From positions 28,239,758 through 28,303,757 of the forward strand of contig NC_092859.1 in NCBI RefSeq assembly GCF_032062135.1: 64,000 bases of DNA. Direction: 5' to 3'. Of this stretch, positions 1-11,359 are shown piece after piece. Under the pieces are notes generated by a model. The model was given only the letters and a program-made list of their open reading frames with translations. It did no database searches and was not told where the DNA came from. This stretch comes from Pyxicephalus adspersus (Eukaryota; Chordata; Amphibia; Anura; Pyxicephalidae). Within the stretch, counting starts at the first letter, position 1, and the number at the start of each line of letters is the position of its first letter. The position numbers and the translations under genes were made by a program.

Positions 1-71
1 TTAGTGTTGTCACACAGGAAGCAGGAGATGCTGGCAGGATTAACAATTTTCTACAGCTCACCCACCCATAA

Positions 72-100
72 TGGCAACAACCCATTATGGGTTGTTGCCA
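72..100. repeat. Perfect 13-bp palindrome with 3-nt loop
   Basis: The arms 'tggcaacaaccca' (72-84) and 'tgggttgttgcca' (88-100) are exact reverse complements around 'tta'. The related blocks near 1340 and 14750 lack it, so it arose or was inserted in this copy only. Its function is unknown. It could be the core of a small fold-back element or a short templated inversion. Confidence 0.75.
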
Positions 101-304
101 ACCAGAGAGACTTTTTTTCACAAGCCGATCAATCGCATTGGCTGTTAGGTGCTTTCTGATAGACAGGCAGTAGATTCAAATGAAAAATACTCTGCCGGCA
201 ATTAGCTTTTGATAATTGAATATTATCCCATTAGGGTGTACATGCACATAAGTCCCTGCCTGTAGATAATTATTTCAGTTTGTTTTATTCTTTCCTTCTC
301 CTTA

Positions 305-310
305 TCTATA

Positions 311-354
<44 letters not shown>
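305..354. repeat. (TA)n microsatellite
   Basis: This is an almost uninterrupted AT dinucleotide run. Similar shorter runs occur at the matching place in other module copies (about 961-990, 3175-3205, 13733-13764), so the AT tract is part of the repeated module. Confidence 0.9.
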
Positions 355-357
<3 letters not shown>

Positions 358-854
358 GGAGAGATAGATTGATTCTACTACATATTTATATATATTCATT
401 GTCTGCATTTACACAGTGACAGTGATTTGCTGATTGATCTGCTAAAAGGTTGGCTTATCAGGGAGACCACCGCTTCCACATAAAGATCAAAGGTTCATTC
501 GGAGCAAAAATCCTTATTCTTTTAAAAGTTGTGACTACTTTCCATAAAAAATTATATAAAAACATTTTTTACCTGAAACGTGTTTAGCTGATTCAAAGTG
601 AAAGTGTGGTTGAGTTACAATGTTGTACACAAATCGTTAAGGAGCAGAGTAAGATGAAGTGAAACTAAATTGTGTTTACAGGAAATACTGACTTAGGCTG
701 TGACTCAGCAGATAGACCTTTTCAGAGTTCCCAGATCTGCAGATCCCAGTGGAATTAATTATACCAAAGGAAATGTAAACACTTGAAAAAAAAATTACCA
801 GTGACACGCTTGCTAATGTCTATTAAGAGCTTTTATTAAAAAAAAATATATACC

Positions 855-925
855 ATATTTTTCGGACCATAAGACGCTCCGGACTATAAGACGCACCAGG
901 TTTTCCGCACAAGGGAAAACAAGAA
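855..925. repeat. Short interspersed repeat, 'ataagacgc' type
   Basis: The stretch contains the internally repeated phrase 'ggaccataagacgctcc' / 'ggactataagacgcacc'. I recognise it as a dispersed repeat found in many vertebrate genomes, but cannot name the family. Only about 70 bp is preserved, with no clear inverted termini. Confidence 0.4.
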
Positions 926-2374
926 AAAAAAAATTGATTTGATTTCCCCTGAGATCCAGCGTGCTATATATATATATATATATATATATTGAGAATAAAA
1001 ATTGTGCTTTTTTTTAAGCAGTCACATGACTAAAGTTCTCTTCCTGGGCTTGTGGGTAAAGACAGGTATGGGCACGGTGCTTTGTGTACTCTCATCACCT
1101 GCATTGTACGCTTCCAGACCTCAGAGCCCTTAGGTAAAGTTGTTCCAAAGGAATGATCGATATCGCTGAACACTACTTACCTATAGCACTGGGAAAGGTC
1201 ACCCAAACTGGTTATCCAAAGTCTAGGAGACATGGCTGCCTGTTAAGTCACATCAGGCTAAAAACAATGCAACAAAGGTCAGTATTGTCACCCAGGAAGC
1301 AGGAGATGCTGGCAGAATTAACAATTATTTTAAGCTACAGATCACCCACACATTTAAAAAAAATTATATGCTATATCTAAAATAAAAGGAATTATTTTAG
1401 ACTACAAACACTATAAAGTTTTAGCACTTTATGTTTATAAAGAAAGTTCTGACTACATTCCTTTAAATAGATGTATACATTCTACTTGTTCTTATCACTA
1501 TGCAAACTGGATCCAACTAAAAATCTAAATTAATAGGCTGGTAATCATTAAAAAAAAATGCTGCAATAATAACCTTTGGACTGGAGCTGTATTATGCAGT
1601 AATTCCTTTCACCCCTTGATGTTCTTAGTTCCAGGGTAAATGACAGAATCACTAAACCCAACCTTCTCTAAGCCCAGGATGCCATGGATCTGCCCCTTGG
1701 TTGGCATCACCTTACAGCCTGGGCTTAGAGTATGCGTTGTATGGCACTCAGTGATCAATGTTCAGTGGAGTGGTAAAGCTCATCCACCACACAGTGGAAA
1801 GGGCATCGTGTTGGGGGGGGGGGAATGTTGGGGTTTTGTTTTAAAGAGACTTGCTAGTTATACACATGGTTTTCAAGATAAGGAGGGGGGTTAAGTGGCG
1901 ACCATACAGACAATCTGTTCACATTTCGCTCATAACTCAGAGGACTTCTTATCCTCCTCTACAATGAACATTTATTTGCAGTAGAATGGTCTCCTCTGCT
2001 ACTACAATCCTGAACTGCCTTTTCACCAAGCCACCATTTTGACTTTGGTTCTTCCTATCCCAGACCAGGAACTCAACTAGTTTACAAGTCTTACTACAAC
2101 ACATATTGCAGCTGCAGATCACATGGACTTCAATTTGCCATATTGTTTAATGTGCTCCTGGGATTTATGGATATTTCTTACAATGTATTATTATACCTGT
2201 ACTCATTCTGCAGGTTCTATTCTCTCTCCACCTCCCCAATCTGTTAACTCCTTGTCTCCTTTACTCTCCTGCTTTCTCTGCACCTTCGTTCTCCACTGCT
2301 ACTTGCTTGTGAAATTTACCTTTTCAGCAGGATACACCCTCCTGCTAATCTCTTTTTAATTCACCTAATTTACA

Positions 2375-2845
2375 GATTTGTACCTCCTTTCTGGTCTTCT
2401 GCCACATCTCTTTGTAGTTCCAAATTCAGGCTCTGGTGCTTTGCTTTCAAATCCCTCCACAGTTCTTGTCCCACTTACCTGTCTGACCTGATAGAAAAAT
2501 ACTCCCCCAGCCACTCTCTCCGCTCCTCCGAAGACCTACTACTGACTTTCTCACTCATAACCTCCTCACACGCACAGCTCCAAGACTTTTCCAGGGCTGC
2601 CCCAACTCTTGGGAATGGTCTTCCTCGTGTTATTCGACTTGCTAATACTTGCTCATTCTGCCTACCTGTCTTCTTCTTTCCTTTAAACCTCACCACTCAT
2701 CCACCATTCCATCTCCTCCCTCTTATTGTGTGCTACTTTCCCCTCCTCTTAGATTGTAAGCTCTTCTGAGCAGGGTCATTATTTGAATCTATCATTTGTA
2801 ACCTTAATATTATACAGGGCTGTGTAATATGATGTAGCAACATTA
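2375..2845 (+). repeat. 5'-truncated LINE 3' end (CR1/L2-like tail family)
   Basis: The C/T-rich strand runs through 'ttagattgtaagctcttctg' and 'agcagggtc' to 'tatacagggctgtgtaatatg'. That is the same family, in the opposite orientation, as the elements at 7368-7870, 41388-41480 and 60522-60690, which retain the terminal '...gctgtacattaaatag' part. It is the decayed end of ORF2 plus the 3' tail of a non-LTR retrotransposon. Family assignment is from memory of frog and fish repeats. Confidence 0.6.
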
Positions 2846-3174
2846 CTACTGTCTAAAAATATTAATATCCGTAACATCTCATAACCACTCATAACATCAA
2901 AATGCCTTGCATCAGGTAATGCCTGCAGATCCGTTATGGGATGTCAAAGCCAATCAGAGAACCCCACTCAATCACATGACAATGACTCATGTTGGATGCT
3001 TTCTGATTCAAAGCAGGCGGGCAGTGATTCAAATAAAAAATGATGACCTCTAACATATATATTATTAACTTAGCATAATATCCAGTTAGGGACATAACGT
3101 ACGTGGACATTAAAGTCCCTGCCTTTAGATAATTATTTCCATTTGTTTCATTTTACTACTTCACAATTTATATA

Positions 3175-3205
<31 letters not shown>

Positions 3206-4717
3206 TCATTGCCTGCATTTACACATTCTCAGTGGCTCACCTGCCTAGTTAAAGTACTGCATATATAAAGTCAAACCTTTTATGTTTGTTCATTTCGATT
3301 TGCGTAGAAGGGTTTTTCTTGTCATTTGTCATTTGTTTTGCTGATTTCTTTGGATGGGGGGTTCTCAGTGTTCTTATTAAACTTCCGCTCACCCCTGAAT
3401 CTGTGACTTGCTTGAAACAGATAAAGAAATCATGTGATTTAGAGAAGAGAGCATCAGCCTGCTAGAGTGTACATGCATATTATTATCCCTGCCTATAGAT
3501 AAATATTTCAGTTTATTACTTAACAATCTGTATTATATAATATATATGTATATTCATTGTCTGTGTTTATACAGTGACTTGCTAATTGAATTGATATAAG
3601 GTTGGCATCTCAGACCACTGCTTCCACATAGAGAGTAAAGGTTCATTTGGAACAAATTTCCTTTTTTAATTTTTTTTTAAAGCTGTGACTTCTTTCCAAA
3701 GAACATTTTCTACTTGAAAGGTGTTTAGCTGATTCAAACTGATACTTCAGGTGAGTTGCAATGTTGTACATACATGTTATAGAATAAATACTCACATAGG
3801 CTGTGATTGGCAGGTAGACCTCTTCAGAGTTCCCAGTTTTGCAGATTCTAGTGGAATTTATTTTACCAAAGCAAAAAAAAAACCTTACCTGTGACACCCT
3901 TAGCAATTATAATAAAAATAAAAATCATGGCACTCAGTGATCAATGTTCAGTGCAGTGGTAAAGCTCACCCAGCACTAAGTGCAGAGGGCATCAGGGAGG
4001 GTGAATGTTGGGGTTTTGTTTTTAAGAGACTTTCTGATTATACACATGGTTTTCCAGGATCAGGGGGTAAGTGGGGGCCATGGAGACAATCTGTTCACAT
4101 TTCTGCTCATAACTTCTTACCCTTTTCTACAATGAACATTTAGTTGCAGTAGAATATAGAATTTGGCTCAATGTCTTTCCTACTGAACCAAGCCCAAATG
4201 GACAGCAGCAACATATTAGAAAGGCAGAGCGTACTGCATGTTACTAATGTTTTTTATTTGGGGTTTTAGCCAGCCATGTGTGCCCGGGTCTATCAGACCT
4301 AAAGTAAAACTTTCATGATACAAGACTGTGTTCTGAAAATATGATTTTCCTGGGTGTCCTGGTTGGATGGTACAACAAGTACTTCCAGGTATAGAGGGGT
4401 ATGTGACTTCCCGCTCTCCTATTTGCCATCTTTCCTAGAAATAAATATTGGCCGGTGAGTGTGACCTGAGGGATTGGCTTAAATATAATACCAAATGTAG
4501 ATATTACAACAATATAGTAAATAGCCTTACCACAACCAGCCTTCCATCTCCCTAACAAAGAGAGGTGTCAGCTGATCTCTGCTCTTTTTATCTTTTAAAT
4601 AACTTACCAATTATTATCAATTCTTATAAATAACATCACAACGCTTTGTGTCCGGCTGATACCCACCATGCCGTTATAAGATGTCACAGCCAATCAACCA
4701 CATCATTTTTTCATTTA

Positions 4718-4812
4718 GTTTCATTCTACTATCTTTCTTTCATTCTAATTCAGTTAATTTCATTCTACTATTCTTCTTTCATTCTAACTCAATTAGTTTC
4801 ATTCTACTACAT
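4718..4812. repeat. Short tandem repeat, about 40-bp unit, 2.5 copies
   Basis: The phrase 'tttcattctacta' recurs three times, separated by 'ctttcattcta' segments. The last repeat, 'attctactacataacta', is the sequence into which the Helitron at 12818-13731 inserted in the other duplication copy. Confidence 0.65.
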
Positions 4813-4959
4813 AACTATATGTACATATATTATACACTTATATATATATACTCATTGTCTAGTTTTTAAACAGTGGCCCTGCATATTGCAGTATGTTTGT
4901 ACTGCATATCTAAAGAATCTTTTTGCTTTTTGTTTCATTTTGAATAGAGAAGAGTGTTT

Positions 4960-5128
4960 CTGATTGTCATTTGTGATTGGTTTTGCTGACTTCATTGGGG
5001 GTGGTTTTTCCTGTGCCCTCCCCTGGAGCTGTGACTTTGGTGAAAACAGCTGATGATATCATATGGTTTAGAGAAAAGAGAGAGCAGCAACCAGCAGACT
5101 GTGAATTAGCTGAGACTCCACATCAGTG
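4960..5128 (+). promoter_or_regulatory. Candidate promoter and untranslated first exon for TMEM140-like copy 1
   Basis: Two inverted CCAAT motifs ('gattgg' at 4975-4980 and 'cattgg' shortly after) precede a purine-rich stretch that ends in a good splice donor, 'cagtg|gtgagt', at 5128/5129. Related copies sit at about 3310-3470 and 13870-14015 but lack an equally good donor. The coding exon at 8810 begins with a splice acceptor, so an upstream untranslated exon must exist; this is the best candidate I see. Transcript data would decide. The assignment is inference. Confidence 0.3.
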
Positions 5129-7367
5129 GTGAGTTTATATTAACTTCTTTGTCATCCTCATATATTAAGTTATTAATATATATTAAGTGTACTTCTTGCA
5201 TGGTTACTTTATTCTGTAAAAAGATTGGTCACCCTGAGCCTATTTTATTTTGTTTTATCTGAAACTGAAGGCTTGGGGTTAATCATTTTGGATAACTTCT
5301 GATACATGATCATGTGTTGAAAGTGAAAGCAATTCTTGTTTACTAATTTATACTTTGCAAAGTGAACTACTTTTTTGTATATTTTTATATTGAAAATATT
5401 ATATAAAAAAAAATTTAAAGCGAAAAAAAAAGCTGTACACTCAGAAAAAGTATGTGTTTGCATGTGGGACATGTGCGTGAATAATATGGGTGGACTGTGT
5501 ATGAAACTCGGAAGACTTCGCCCTGGAGGGATCCTTATCTATAGTGACCGATGTTTATACAGAATACGTCTCATCATGCTGACAGTGCAGGATACAACCA
5601 CAGTAAATCACAGCGAAGGGTGACAGGGTTTAGAGATAGATGATCTTCACATCTACACTGCTAAAGAATCTTCTGAATTTGAAATTTCCAGGTGTGTGAG
5701 ATTCCTTGGACCATTTGCCGGTTCCTTCTGACAGCCCCAATGTCAGTACTGTGTCCGTCAGTGCAGAAAGAATCACAGAGTGCAGAGAGGTAAATGCTCC
5801 ACATTGCAAGGGTAAATGCTTATTTCTAGAAGGGGGGTAAATATTAGTTTTATATGCCTTACCCCATGATTGCCGGGGGGGGGGGTTCAAGGGCATCCCA
5901 TGGCTATTCAAGCCAACTCCCTTAGTGCAGATTGGCCCTCAGAATTTTGACTGTTGGCTAAAGAGATTTTAGCAGTGCCTGTGACGGACCCTCTTTGTGT
6001 CTTTGTGACCATTCACACGTAGAAGGAACTTGGGAAGATTTTGCCACTCTACTGTATTTATAAAGACGTAAACAGAACTACAGCAAACCCCTATCCAAAA
6101 ACGTAACCTGGAAGGAGCTATTCTGTAGTTCTCAGAAATAGCTGCAAACAATATAAATGATAACAGTGTAACAATGCTATCAGTTTACAAGAGTTCTAGC
6201 AGAATCAACAGGTATTTCTTTGCATCCATTGAACAGATATAACTCTCCAAATGGTATATTTACCAGGAAGCAAATCATTGTTAGGGTTTATATACCCTGT
6301 ACGTTCTTCTGGGGTGGGTTCAGTTAGCCAATGTTTGGGTCATATCAATGTTTGGGTCAGATGTACTGACAGATCCTACTTTGCACATACTAAGTAGGAA
6401 ACAGATCCTGCTGATGTAATAAGCAGTTATAGTTGCCCCCATGTACAAATATAACCTACAAATCATGGATGTTTTTAAAACCTGATGGCGTACTGTTGTG
6501 ATTATTTACACCAATTTCTTTTCTACGCTTTATGCAAAAATGTAAAAAAAATCTGATCATTAAAAAAAATTGCTGTGGCAGTGTGACTGGTGCAAAGTGG
6601 AGGAACTGTATGTTACATGACAGAGAAATTCTTCCCAGGCAGTCTCAGATGGATGGGGCAACTCCTCTGTTGACATTCGTAAAGTATAAAGTTGCAGTCA
6701 CAGCAATTTTCCACTGACCGCCCTGACCTATGAATAGAAGTCAGACTGCAGAAAAACAAGTCAGATAAACTCATCCAAAAACAACATCCTAACAGAGCCC
6801 GAGGCTGGAGGAGGCCCCGTGTGTAAGGTGAGGCCTGCACATTGTTTACGGGGGGCTTAGGGCTGCTGGCCCTAAAGTGCAATCCCAAGTATTTGGACAG
6901 GCAAACAACAGACCCGGGGCTTGTTCAAAAAGCAGCAGTATTGCTGCACAGGGTCGTACGGCTTCTTTGAAGAAAAATAAATCCAGATATTTATAAATAA
7001 TAGCTTTACAAAAGTGAACTTTGCTGTACTGACTTCTAGCCTGGCACAGACTAACAGAACAGGTTTAATTATTAATGCAATCACTTTCATTGTTTGTAAA
7101 CATTTTGGCCAAGGGCAAGATTATTTGCACCAATATTTGTTTTAATATGTACTATGTACCCTGGTATTTTGGATGCTATATGATTTAAGTAAAACCTATT
7201 CAAACTCATTCCTAAAAAGCCCCACCTTGCTCTTTCTTTTTATCTTCTCAATAAAAGTTTTGCTTAGAAAAATAGTTATTTGTATGGTATCAGTATTCAT
7301 AAGGTAGTGGATATGAATAGGGGGTCTTTGTTATAAATAGGTACTTAGTTTACGTGTGTGTGTATAT
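5129..7367. other. Non-coding stretch of duplication copy A
   Basis: I see no gene here. The sequence matches 14830-17640 in pieces. Short G runs at 5870-5885 and AT-rich patches are present. Open frames are short and not shared with the duplicate, so I do not regard them as coding. Confidence 0.6.
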
Positions 7368-7870
7368 ATATATTATTATTTATTATTAATGTTAAACAGG
7401 ATTTATATAGCGCCAACATATTATGCAGCGCTGTACATTAAATAGGGGTTGCAAATGTCAGATGAATACAGACAGTGACACAGGAGGAGAGGACCCTGCC
7501 CCGAAGAGCTTACAATCTAGGAGGTGGGGGAAGTCTCACACAATAGGAGGGGGATATGTAGTGGTGGGAATAGTGACAGTTTCAAAAGATGGAAGAAGAT
7601 GGGTAGGAAAGTTTGAATAAATGGGTTTTGAGTGTTTAAATGAGCAGAAAGTAGGAGCAAGCCCCACAGGATGAGGAAGACCATTACAGAGGTTTAGGGC
7701 AGTTCTAGAAAAGTCTTGAAGCCGTGTGTGTGATGAGGTTATGAATGAGGAAGTCATTAGTAGGTAATTGGAGGAACAAAGGGAGCGGCTGGCGGAGTAT
7801 CTTTCTATCAGGTCAGAAAGGTAAGTGGGACAAGAATTGTGGAGTGATTTGAAGGCAAAGCACAGGAGCT
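7368..7870 (-). repeat. LINE 3' end (same tail family as 2375-2845)
   Basis: It starts with an ATT/TTA microsatellite tail, then 'ggatttatatagcgccaaca', then 'aagagcttacaatctaggagg', and reads into decayed ORF2 sequence on the minus strand ('ctgatagaaagatactccgc' in the element sense). It is a 5'-truncated, anuran-type non-LTR retrotransposon copy. The equivalent place in duplication copy B (about 17620-17645) has only a (TA) run, so the element may have arrived after duplication or been lost from B. Confidence 0.65.
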
Positions 7871-8210
7871 TGAATTAAATTGTATATTTAGGGTTTCCAT
7901 TTGCCTTCACTTTGGGTAGGACTTGTCTATGGGCACAATCACAGAACCCGAATCTTTAAGAGGACTCACATTACCTGTTGCACCAATTCCAACTGTAACA
8001 CCCTTGAAATATTAAACACTTTCTGATCTCATAGAGGCAGACATAGGTAGCTATACAGCAGCTGCACAAGAGTCTCCGGACCCTTCTCCGCCAAAAGGGA
8101 CCCTAAGTTCTGCACACTGTTCTGGTCCACTGTTGGTTATGTCTGCCACTGATTAGGGTTGTAATAATAAACTCCTAATTTCTAGCTGTTTTGCGCATCA
8201 GGCAGATTTT

Positions 8211-8720
8211 TTTTAATATAAATATTATAATTGGTTTTTAACATAGACGGAAAGAAAATACAGATACATACAAAAATATAACAGAACTTTAGGAATAAAA
8301 ATATAAGCCAACATCCAAATATATAGCATACATGAATGGAATAAAGAGAATACATTTCAGGTATGGGCTTCATGATGTGTGGTCAACAGTTACATATATC
8401 ACACAATAGGTTCAAAAGTCTGACCTCTGTCTCTCAGTATAAGCTATTTGTGTATTATCCACTTAGTTTAATTAAACACCAAATGTGTAGCCCTGTGTGA
8501 AACCCACCAAAATCTTGTAATACGTGTATGGAAGAATAAACAATATACAAGGATAGAGATAAAAAAGGTAGATGGTAGAGAGGAATAAGAGGAGGAAAAA
8601 AGATAGAACCATGAATCCCAATCGGGAATCAAACAATACAACAATGATATAATGATAGGTGGAATGCAGTTGGACAGTTTTTATAACACCTAATGATCTT
8701 CTGGTCCAGGGGCAGATTTT
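8211..8720 (-). mobile_element. 5'-truncated retroelement with target-site duplication
   Basis: The 10-bp 'ggcagatttt' occurs at 8201-8210 and again at 8711-8720. The insert starts with a T run, meaning a poly-A tail on the minus strand. The duplicate locus (about 28915) reads straight through 'atcaggtagatgctttggaa' without it. I see no coding frame, so this is probably the 3' UTR of an L1-like LINE. It lies just upstream of the first coding exon of TMEM140-like copy 1. Confidence 0.7.
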
Positions 8721-8809
8721 GACCCCATAGAGGAGTAATACTATGGAAAACACAAATGAATGTTGAATGTATGTACTGATTGTTTCTTTTTTTCCCCTCT
8801 TTTTTCTAG

Positions 8810-10889
8810 AAGAACATGGCGCGAAAGTGATTTCAAACGTGAAAAAAGATAATGGCAGATCTTGTGTCTCTCCTTCCTAAAGGTAAGAGAATTCCTGTGC
8901 CATTTACTTTTTTTTTTAGTCAGACACCCCTGTTCCTGAACTTATCTAATAAACAACCAATTACTGAGCTTTTTGAAATGACTCATAAAATCATTGTAAA
9001 AGTAAACAGATAGCAGATACAGAAATCAAGATCAATCAGCTTAAAGTAAACCGAAACTAAAGCTGAAGTGCTGTGAACCATTTAACATAATACTTTTTTT
9101 CTGTACTTGAGTAACAATTTAAAACATTTTTTACCTCAAATTGCCATTATAAAAAGAATCTGTTAATGCTCAGGTCACACCAGTAGATGGGGCTATGTCA
9201 TCTAGTATGTAACTCTTGTGTAACTGTCACATGCATTAATAGTTTGTTGCCCAATTTACCTAACACAGTGACATCTACTGGTGACCAATAATAATGCTCA
9301 AGAGATCATTTTAGAGGTAGTGACCCATCATAAGTAAATCAAAAACACATTGTTTTTTATTTTTAACCTATAAAAAAGGGAAGAGGGATTATGCAGACTG
9401 AGATTTTTTCCCCTCTTTTAAGTAAACATTTAAAAAATAACACACCATGGATGTATGTATTCACTTTATTTGATTGGCATTAAGCTTCAGTTTAAGTGAC
9501 ACCATAATGTTTTCTGACAATCTAGAACGGTGACATTCTTCCCACTGGCCAGCAATGTAAGAGCCATTCTGCCTATTGACCACCCATTAATGTACTGTGA
9601 TCAGTGGATATAAAAAAAGGTCAAGAAAGGTTAAACTAGAGTGTCACTGAAAAATGTACCCCAAATATTGAAAACTTTAATACCTATTGACCCTTTCTAA
9701 CCCTCTTACCCACTTATTTGCTAGAAAAAAAGAAGTTCAGCTAATGAAACATCTTACAGACAGAATTTATGATAGTTCTGAAAAATTTGCAGAAATTTGG
9801 GCCCCTTAGGACTCATATCTTTTGTCTGCCACTAATATGTTCCAGCATATAACTACTAATCTTCAGTTAGGCCCTGGTAATATATCTCCTTCCATTACTT
9901 TCTTGGGACTAACACCAAAGACTTCATTTAATTAATTACTATATTTTTGCCTTCCACTCTACATCCTCCTTGTACCCTCTCCCTTTCCCCCTCTCTTCCA
10001 TTTTCTTCATGTTTAGACAATTGTATCTCTAGATATGTTTACTGCTGTTTATATAGTAAGTTTATTGAAAGGATGTCTCTGTTTTTTACTACCTCTTAAC
10101 CAGAGAGATTACATTGTGTTATTCTACTTTCTACTGAAATCTGTGATAAACTGCTTTTTAACTTGTTAAAGTATTACTTTGTATGTATTGGCTACCTTCT
10201 TATATTTGTTGATACTTTTTGTTTATTATTTGAAAAAACTCCATTAAAATTACAATTTTTCCACAAAAAAAAAATGTATTACGTAATATTTCCTCTATTT
10301 ACTCTCTCTAGGTCAAGTTTCATCTGGAAGTAGAAAAGTTTTGAGCTCCTGGTTGTTGGGATATTTGGCCATCCTCCTGCAGTGTGCCACCTGTGCCCTC
10401 CTTGTTTATGCCCTCATTTTTGGTGGGGGTGACGTGGTTGTCAGTGGATGCCAAAAAATCGGCTTTTATAAGTACTGCCTGTACAACAAAACTCTTGGGG
10501 ACTGTGAATGTTTTTCAGAGATTAATGATCTGAGTTTGGCTGGGGGAACCAGCAAACATGGATTAGTCTTGGCCATTATCTTGACCTACTCTTCATTGGT
10601 CATCATTATGGTGAATATCCTGACAATGTTTTTTGCTCAGTGTTTTAAAGAAGGAAGGCTCTGGAAATTTGCCCTGGGACTCAATTGTCTTAGCCTGGTT
10701 GTACTCAGCCTTGGAATGATCATTTTTATTTCTGTAAATTGGGATCTGTTTGATATCTCGCAAGTGACCCCTGGATTCCTGGCTGTGCTGGTGGCATTGG
10801 GTGGCATGTCTCTACTCTGCTGGATCATACGACACAACATCAGCCTCGCCAGTCAGATGTTAAGAGAAGTGGATCTTTTTCTCTTGTAA
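8810..10889 (+). CDS. tmem140: TMEM140-like four-pass membrane protein, copy 1 (coding exons 8852-8882 and 10312-10889)
   Basis: The encoded protein has 202 residues. The first coding exon follows an acceptor ('tttttctag' at 8809) and gives MADLVSLLPK plus one base before donor 'gtaaga'. The second exon opens after 'ctctctag' at 10311, restores the codon, and runs to TAA at 10889. Four hydrophobic segments lie at about residues 21-47, 94-119, 130-152 and 163-182. Between the first two is a Cys-rich loop with 'KIGFYKYCLYNKT' (59-71), which matches the 'IGFYNFCLW' signature of human TMEM140 (185 aa). N69-K-T is a possible glycosylation site if that loop is luminal. The TMEM140 family has no known enzymatic activity; in mammals the gene is reported as interferon-inducible. 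Neighbouring CYREN and WDR91 support the assignment. The ATG at 8852 is preferred because a downstream-only frame would have no ATG before the first membrane segment. A candidate polyadenylation signal is at about 11166. The paralogue is at 28993-30876. Confidence 0.88.
8816..8830 (+). promoter_or_regulatory. Four-codon upstream ORF in TMEM140-like copy 1
   Basis: ATG GCG CGA AAG TGA encodes M-A-R-K-stop and lies 21 nt before the main ATG in the same exon, with purine at -3 and G at +4. Copy 2 has the same arrangement (M-A-Q-K-stop at 28996-29010). Such an ORF could reduce initiation at the main ATG. That effect is inference. Confidence 0.5.
9675..10272 (+). mobile_element. L1-like LINE 3' end in the intron of TMEM140-like copy 1
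   Basis: The forward strand encodes the decayed C-terminus of an ORF2, with 'SSEKFAEIWAP' followed by an in-frame TAG. A 3' UTR follows and the copy ends in an A-rich tail at about 10262-10273. The intron of copy 2 passes directly from 'aaaactttattacctaatat' to the acceptor region, so this copy inserted after the duplication or was lost from B. The element is 5'-truncated, and its boundaries are good to about 10 bases. Confidence 0.65.
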
Positions 10890-11359
10890 AGTTTTAACGT
10901 CTTTTTACTTTATGACTGGCTACTAATTTGCACAGCCTTAACCACTACATATAACCACTGGAACCTGACATATATTAAATATTTCTAAGCTTTCAAAGTG
11001 TGCCTAAACCCATCTGTGCCCACCTTGGAGAGACTCGCTACATCTGTCTTGGTGACAAGTGTTACTGAGGGCAAATCTTCGCAATGGACATGCAGAGTGA
11101 AAAAACCCTGAGAAAGATTCCAATCTTTCCAAAAGAAAATTTGTCTGACTTTTTCCTTGGGGTTAAAATAAATATTTTTGCATGGGCTTCTAAATACTGG
11201 GTTCTTTGTTTACTTTATATTTGTATTGATCATATAAAATTTAAATATGCACTGTTTTCACTTTACATTAAACACACTTATGAAATAATATGTCTGAGTA
11301 ATATTTCTGAGTTAATGTCTCTTTCTGTACCGTGTCTGTGCAGGCCAGTGATCTGATGA

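Larger units (their letters stand above)
1..4640. repeat. Diverged copies of a non-coding upstream module
   Basis: No gene is visible here. The block is made of imperfect copies of the same non-coding sequence. Bases 1-70 match 1283-1345 and 14685-14755 (a stretch around 'aggaagcaggagatgctgg'). Bases 105-420 match 2930-3230 and, more weakly, 4640-4860. Bases 590-1000 resemble 3720-3910, 14170-14400 and 15600-15790. Bases 1600-1990 match 3925-4150 and 16200-16560. Several copies carry a CCAAT-like 'agccaatcag' followed by 'ccctgcc...agataattattt' and a (TA)n run. Since related sequence precedes the two TMEM140-like genes, these may be the upstream parts of further gene copies whose bodies are lost or lie left of the window. 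That last step is inference. Confidence 0.6.

Noticed and set aside
10341..10889. TMEM140-like frame starting at TTG
   Set aside because: The frame continues upstream to a splice acceptor at 10311 and joins an ATG exon at 8852, so the TTG is internal.
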